Source of the DNA: Syncephalastrum monosporum B8922
Taxonomy: Eukaryota; Mucoromycota; Mucoromycetes; Mucorales; Syncephalastraceae
Assembly (NCBI GenBank): GCA_000697355.1
Contig: JNEN01000793.1
Span: 91,623 to 155,622, forward strand
DNA: 64,000 bases
Reading direction: 5' to 3'
Shown here: in pieces, positions 59,890 through 64,000 of the stretch
Layout of the letters: each line of letters begins with the position of its first letter
Numbering within the stretch: position 1 is the stretch's first letter
Translations under genes and position numbers: made by a program
The notes under the pieces: model-generated
What the model was told of the DNA's origin: nothing
The model's database searches: none
Seen by the model: only the letters and a program-made list of their open reading frames with translations

Positions 59890-61425
59890 ATGCACAGCGC
59901 CCTCACGTTCGAAACGCTGGCCCGTTGCTCGACCACCAAGGCACGGTCGTCCCTCTTGACACTCCCGCATGGGCCTGTCAGCACGCCTGTGTTTATGCCC
60001 GTCGGCACCCAGGGCACCTTGAAGGGCCTGACCCCGAACCAGCTCGAGGAGTTGAATTGCCAGATTATGCTCAACAACACCTACCACCTGGTAACGTTGC
60101 CTGGCATTGCCTTTGCCCCATGTCAATCAACTGACCTGATCTATGCAGGGTCTGAAACCAGGCCAGGAAACACTGGATCTGGTCGGCGGTGCACACAAGT
60201 TCCAGAACTGGAATCGGAATCTCCTCACAGTAAGGAACTCCTGCCAAATGATTGGATTTTTTTTATAGGCCCCAAGCTGAACACGCATCCTTCTCAATTT
60301 ATCTTGTAGGACAGTGGTGGATTCCAAATGGTTTCACTGCTGAAGCTGGCCAAGATTACGGAGGTTTGCAGAAAAAAAAAAGCTATAAAAAAAGCAAACT
60401 AAAATAGGTCAATAGGAGGGCGTGCAGTTCGCATCACCGCACGACGGGTCGCTGATGATGCTGACGCCGGAGCACTCGATGCATCTGCAGAACTCCATTG
60501 GAGCAGATATCATGATGCAGCTCGACGACGTGATATCGTCGTTGACAACGGGTCCACGCGTGGAAGAAGCCATGTGGCGGTCGATTCGGTGGCTGGACCG
60601 GTGCATCAAGGCACACAAGTACCCGGAGAAACAGAATCTATTTGCGATTATCCAGGGCGGGTTGGACAAGGAGCTCCGAAGGAAATGCGTAGACGAGATG
60701 GTGAAGCGTGACACACCCGGATATGCCGTGGGCGGTCTCTCTGGCGGAGAAGAGAAGGATGCATTCTGGCGGATGTAAGTCCTCTACTTATACTTTATAT
60801 TAATGTAATGTGTAAGCATGTGGTCTCTAACACGTTCACGCTCTCCCTCTCTCTTTCCCTTCCATTCTTTTAGAGTCAGCCAATGCACCGATATGCTGCC
60901 CAAACACAAGCCCATCTACTGCATGGGTGTCGGTTACGCCGAGGACTTGGTCGTCTGCGTCGCACTTGGCGTTGACATGTTTGACTGTGTTTATCCTACC
61001 AGAACAGCGGTAGGTCACTACAGTGCGCTACCCTCTTCACACTCGTATTCATCCTTTCATCTTTTATCCCGTAGCGCTTTGGCAACGCGCTGACGATGAA
61101 GGGTATCTTATCACTCAAATCGGGCAAGTTTGCCAACGATTTCGCTCCCCTTGAGGAAGGCTGTGAGTGCTCGACCTGCAAAAACTACACTCGTGCGTAC
61201 GTGCATATGGTCGCGACGCGAGACACGGTCGGCTGTCACTTAGTATCCATCCACAATGTCGCGTTCCAGCTGCGACTGATGAAGGAGATGCGAACTGCTA
61301 TCGAAGCCGACGCGTTTCCGGCGTGGATCAAGCAGTTTTTCGCCAACTATTTTGGCGATCGGAACAAATATCCCGTGTGGGCCGTCAATGCGCTTCAGAG
61401 CGTTGGGGTCGACCTCATGTCTTGA
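59890..61425 (+). CDS. QTRT1: Queuine tRNA-ribosyltransferase, catalytic subunit (QTRT1/TGT)
   Basis: Six exons (59890-60090, 60149-60229, 60310-60363, 60416-60774, 60874-61009, 61075-61425) sum to 1182 nt, 393 aa. TGT exchanges guanine at wobble position 34 of GUN tRNAs for queuine. Motifs: [36 protein letters not shown] with the catalytic Asp, [20 protein letters not shown], and the nucleophile region [17 protein letters not shown]. Zinc ligands are visible as CECSTC followed by a His. Fungi cannot make queuine, so it must be salvaged. Length and motifs fit the eukaryotic catalytic subunit rather than QTRT2. Confidence 0.96.
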
Positions 61426-61931
61426 TAAACTCTTACTCATATTTATTGCATGTTTCTATCACAATCTATCCGTCTACCTACCTGCCTACCTACCTGCCTA
61501 CCTACCTCCATACATACTGTGCATACGTACATATTTACATACGTGCATACACACTTGCGTGCGTGCGGTGCTGTTTGCTTGCTTTAGGAGGGAAGTACCT
61601 GGAAGGAGAAAGAGAACAAGAGAGAAGGAAGAGTTGTGGGTGGAGGATAAAAGTCATGCAGGTGGGGTGGGTTACAACGGGCGAGTAAGAGTAAGTTTAT
61701 GGGTGGGAGGGGTGCACGCAGGATTTCGCGCTAGACGCCATGCGGAAAGTCAAAACGTGCAGTTACGTCGTTCCTTTTCGCCCACACGCATCCTCCATTT
61801 TAAAAACCCTGCCAAACCGACTCGTCCTTTTTTTTTTTTTCTTCTTTAACGTTCGCCCTAACTCCGGACTTTCATCAAACACCCACCCACCTCACTTACC
61901 TCTATATCACCTTCTATTTCTACCTTTTACC
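61426..61931. other. Intergenic: QTRT1 3' region and alpha-tubulin promoter
   Basis: No gene seen. It contains a CTAC/CTGC tetranucleotide-rich stretch (about 61474-61510, TACC-like repeats), T-rich sequence (about 61830-61850) and CACC-rich sequence before the tubulin start. Confidence 0.6.
61474..61506. repeat. (CTAC)n-like tetranucleotide repeat
   Basis: Imperfect CTAC/CTGC units in tandem just after the QTRT1 stop. Confidence 0.8.
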
Positions 61932-63449
61932 ATGAGAGAAATCATCAGTCTTCACGTCGGTCAGGTACGTTATAAAGCGCGAGCTTTTTTTTAGGCGCAG
62001 CTTTCTGTGGGCGACTTGTATATATGCGAGCGGGGGTTACTGACACGTTTTATTTTTTGTCGGATGTAGGCCGGTGTCCAAATCGGTAACAGCTGCTGGG
62101 AACTGGTATGTGTGTTTGGGTTTTCTGCAAAATAGCGAGGCAGGCCCCCCTGACTCTCTGTGACATAGTATTGCATGGAACACGGAATCCAACCCGATGG
62201 CCGTATCCCCAGCGAGAAGGACACCTCCGACCACTCGTTTGACACCTTCTTCAGCGAGACGAGTGCCGGCAAGCATGTGCCCCGTACCGTTTTTGCCGAT
62301 CTGGAGCCTACCGTCGTGGACGAGGTCCGCACTGGCACCTACCGCCAGCTGTTCCACCCCGAACAGCTCATCACCGGGAAGGAGGATGCAGCTAACAACT
62401 ATGCTCGTGGTCACTACACCATCGGCAAGGAGCTCGTTGACACCGTCCTGGACCGCGTCCGAAAGCTGGCCGACAACTGCAATGGCCTCCAGGGCTTCCT
62501 TGTCTTCCACTCCTTTGGTGGTGGTACCGGCTCCGGTTTTGGCGCCCTCCTGATGGAGCGTCTCTCCGTCGACTATGGCAAGAAGTCCAAGCTCGAGTTC
62601 TCGGTGTACCCTGCCCCGCAGGTGTCCACTGCCGTGGTCGAGCCTTACAACTCGATCCTGACGACCCACACCACCCTCGAGCACTCGGACTGTGCCTTCA
62701 TGGTGGACAACGAGGCCATCTACGATATCTGCCGTCGCAACCTGGACATTGAGCGTCCCACGTACGCCAACCTGAACCGCTTGATTGCCCAGGTCGTCTC
62801 GTCCATCACGGCCTCGCTTCGCTTCGATGGCTCGCTCAACGTGGATCTGAACGAGTTCCAGACCAACCTGGTGCCCTACCCTCGTATTCACTTCCCGCTC
62901 GCGACCTATGCACCCATCATCTCGGCCGCCAAGGCCTACCACGAGCAAATGTCTGTGCCCGAGATCACCACGTCGTGCTTTGAGCCCAACAACCAGATGG
63001 TCAAGTGCGACCCCCGCAACGGCAAGTACATGGCCTGCTGTCTGCTGTACCGCGGTGACGTCGTGCCCAAGGACACCAACGCCGCGATCGCCACCATCAA
63101 GACCAAGCGCACCATCCAGTTCGTCGACTGGTGCCCCACCGGTTTCAAGGTTGGCATCAACCACCAGCGCCCCACCGTCGTGCCCGGTGGCGACCTTGCC
63201 GAGGTTCAGCGTGCCGTCTGCATGCTGAGCAACACGACCGCCATCGCTGAGGCCTGGGCCCGCCTCGACCACAAGTTTGACCTGATGTATGCCAAGCGTG
63301 CTTTTGTCCACTGGTACGTCGGTGAGGGTATGGAGGAAGGCGAGTTCTCCGAAGCCCGTGAGGACCTGGCTGCTCTCGAGAAGGACTACGAGGAGGTCGG
63401 CTCAGACTCCCTCGGTGAGTCTGAGATCGAAGACGAGGTCGAGTACTAG
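61932..63449 (+). CDS. TUB1: Alpha-tubulin
   Basis: Three exons (61932-61964, 62070-62105, 62169-63449) sum to 1350 nt, 449 aa. Alpha-tubulin pairs with beta-tubulin to build microtubules. MREI start, GTP-binding GGGTGSGFG, the catalytic Glu in [12 protein letters not shown] (E254 region), and the acidic C-terminus EIEDEVEY are all present. The last residue is Tyr, so the tyrosination cycle is possible. Lys40 is conserved (counting from M1, within PSEKDT), the acetylation site in flagellates. The long last exon uses C- and G-rich codon endings, consistent with high expression. Confidence 0.99.
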
Positions 63450-63516
63450 ATCATCCCTTAGCAGAAGATTAGCAACCGCCCGTTCTTTTTTTGTCTCTCT
63501 TGCTTTGGATGTTTGC

Positions 63517-63540
63517 CTCTCTCTCTCTCTCTCTCTCTCT
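63517..63540. repeat. (CT)12 microsatellite
   Basis: Perfect CT repeat in the 3' region of alpha-tubulin. Confidence 0.9.
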
Positions 63541-63685
63541 ATTTCTCTCTGGCGCATACCCCCTCTCCACCCAAGATCATTAAAATAAAAAGATGATTTT
63601 GGCAAATGGACAAGGATTTTTTTCTTTATATGTACTTCTTGGAACAAATGCATCGTCTGCCATTTTTCTAGATACGAGTATGGAA

Positions 63686-64000
63686 TTAGTTCTCGAGGGT
63701 GAACGAGAGACCGAGCTTGTGGGCGTTCTCGTTGAGGCGGGTGGTGTCGATGGAGGCACCAAGGTTGACCTTGACACCGGGACGGAGGGCCTGGGTGTAA
63801 CTGGAAAAGAAAAATCGAAAGCATCGTGAGTAACATGGATTCCAGAGATTCTTTCTATAAAGAAAAGAAAAAAAAAAGAACTTACGCGACACCCAAGACA
63901 CCAGCGTTGGAGATCTTGCCCTTGACGAAAGCAGAGCTGTCGAGCTTAAGCTTGGCACCGACCTCAAGAGCAACGGCGTTGCTGCCAGAGGCATCCCACG
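63686..64000 (-). CDS. POR1: Mitochondrial outer-membrane porin (VDAC), C-terminal part; 5' end outside window
   Basis: Exons 63800-63686 and 64000-63886 (running off the window) join in phase and read WDASGSNAVALEVGAKL...SAFVKGKISNAGVLGVAYTQALRPGVKVNLGASIDTTR, ending LGLSFTLEN. These are the last beta strands of VDAC, the voltage-dependent anion channel that lets metabolites cross the mitochondrial outer membrane. The pattern GVAYTQALRPGVKV and the terminal SF(T)LE fit the family. It is tail-to-tail with alpha-tubulin, stops 236 bp apart. Confidence 0.9.
   Translation of the reverse strand, partial: RGMPLAATPLLLRSVPSLSSTALLSSRARSPTLVSWVSRKFFFFSFLYRKNLWNPCYSRCFRFFFSSYTQALRPGVKVNLGASIDTTRLNENAHKLGLSFTLEN

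Noticed and set aside
62037..63311. 424-codon open frame antisense to alpha-tubulin
   Set aside because: A known artefact of GC-rich third positions in highly expressed genes; the product is Gly/Val/Asp-rich with no domain and the sense strand is unambiguous tubulin.

Overview
The window is nuclear DNA of a filamentous fungus. Every recognisable gene is eukaryotic. Most are split by short introns (about 45-150 bp, nearly all GT-AG), genes lie on both strands about 2 kb apart, and fungal complexes are present (DASH subunit Dad1, Yaf9, an Efr3/Stt4-type Ypp1, a PalA/Rim20-type Bro1 protein). High intron density, queuine tRNA transglycosylase, a PAS-kinase-type kinase and low-complexity Ser/Gln tracts fit an early-diverging lineage such as Mucoromycota. 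That placement is inference, not measured phylogeny. I see no rRNA, tRNA, CRISPR, plasmid or intact transposon.

Layout: 1-5453 (+) 3' part of a THADA/Trm732 gene; 5570-6466 (-) isoprenylcysteine methyltransferase; 6601-7800 (+) IST1; 7832-12526 (-) MSH6 with two MluI cell-cycle boxes upstream; 13558-14924 (-) PASK-like kinase; 15666-16985 (-) tyrosine phosphatase; 17887-18605 (+) ARF1; 19033-22764 (+) Ypp1/TTC7; 23598-25576 (+) RING protein with two Cys-rich modules; 25846-27274 (-) acidic protein of unknown function; 27478-30274 (+) BRO1-domain protein; 30365-32035 (-) TFIIE alpha; 33292-36296 (+) VPS9-domain RabGEF; 36531-37863 (-) SLC25A39/Mtm1 carrier; 37864-40175 gene-poor with degenerate CRE-bearing tandem repeats; 40176-41357 (-) ankyrin protein; 41457-42825 (-) Caj1-type J protein; 43819-45297 (+) CHORD-CS cochaperone; 45397-47336 (+) alpha-arrestin; 47399-50340 (-) DDHD phospholipase; 50626-51149 (-) NDUFA12; 51661-53143 (+) aftiphilin-like clathrin adaptor; 53217-54007 (-) Yaf9; 54154-54399 (+) Dad1; 54431-57073 (-) M13 metallopeptidase; 57074-59889 gene-poor; 59890-61425 (+) tRNA-guanine transglycosylase; 61932-63449 (+) alpha-tubulin; 63686-64000 (-) 3' end of mitochondrial porin.

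For 15 of the multi-exon genes I joined the exons by hand and checked that summed exon lengths are divisible by three: ICMT, IST1, kinase, phosphatase, ARF1, Ypp1, RING protein, acidic protein, BRO1, VPS9, CHORD, arrestin, NDUFA12, aftiphilin-like, TGT and tubulin (the phosphatase 5' exon remains tentative). MSH6, TFIIE alpha, the J protein, the carrier, the DDHD lipase, Yaf9 and the M13 peptidase were followed across junctions without a full length sum.

Functionally this is ordinary core gene content, with many membrane-traffic genes (IST1, BRO1, ARF1, Ypp1, VPS9 GEF, alpha-arrestin, DDHD lipase, aftiphilin-like adaptor). Tail-to-tail neighbours are packed very closely (31-116 bp between stop codons in six pairs). 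I did not find a convincing new biological system; the most unusual items are local: the RING protein with a duplicated C-x-C module and a GC-AG intron, a 13-nt microexon in the J-domain gene, the CRE-bearing tandem repeats, and the unassigned acidic protein.
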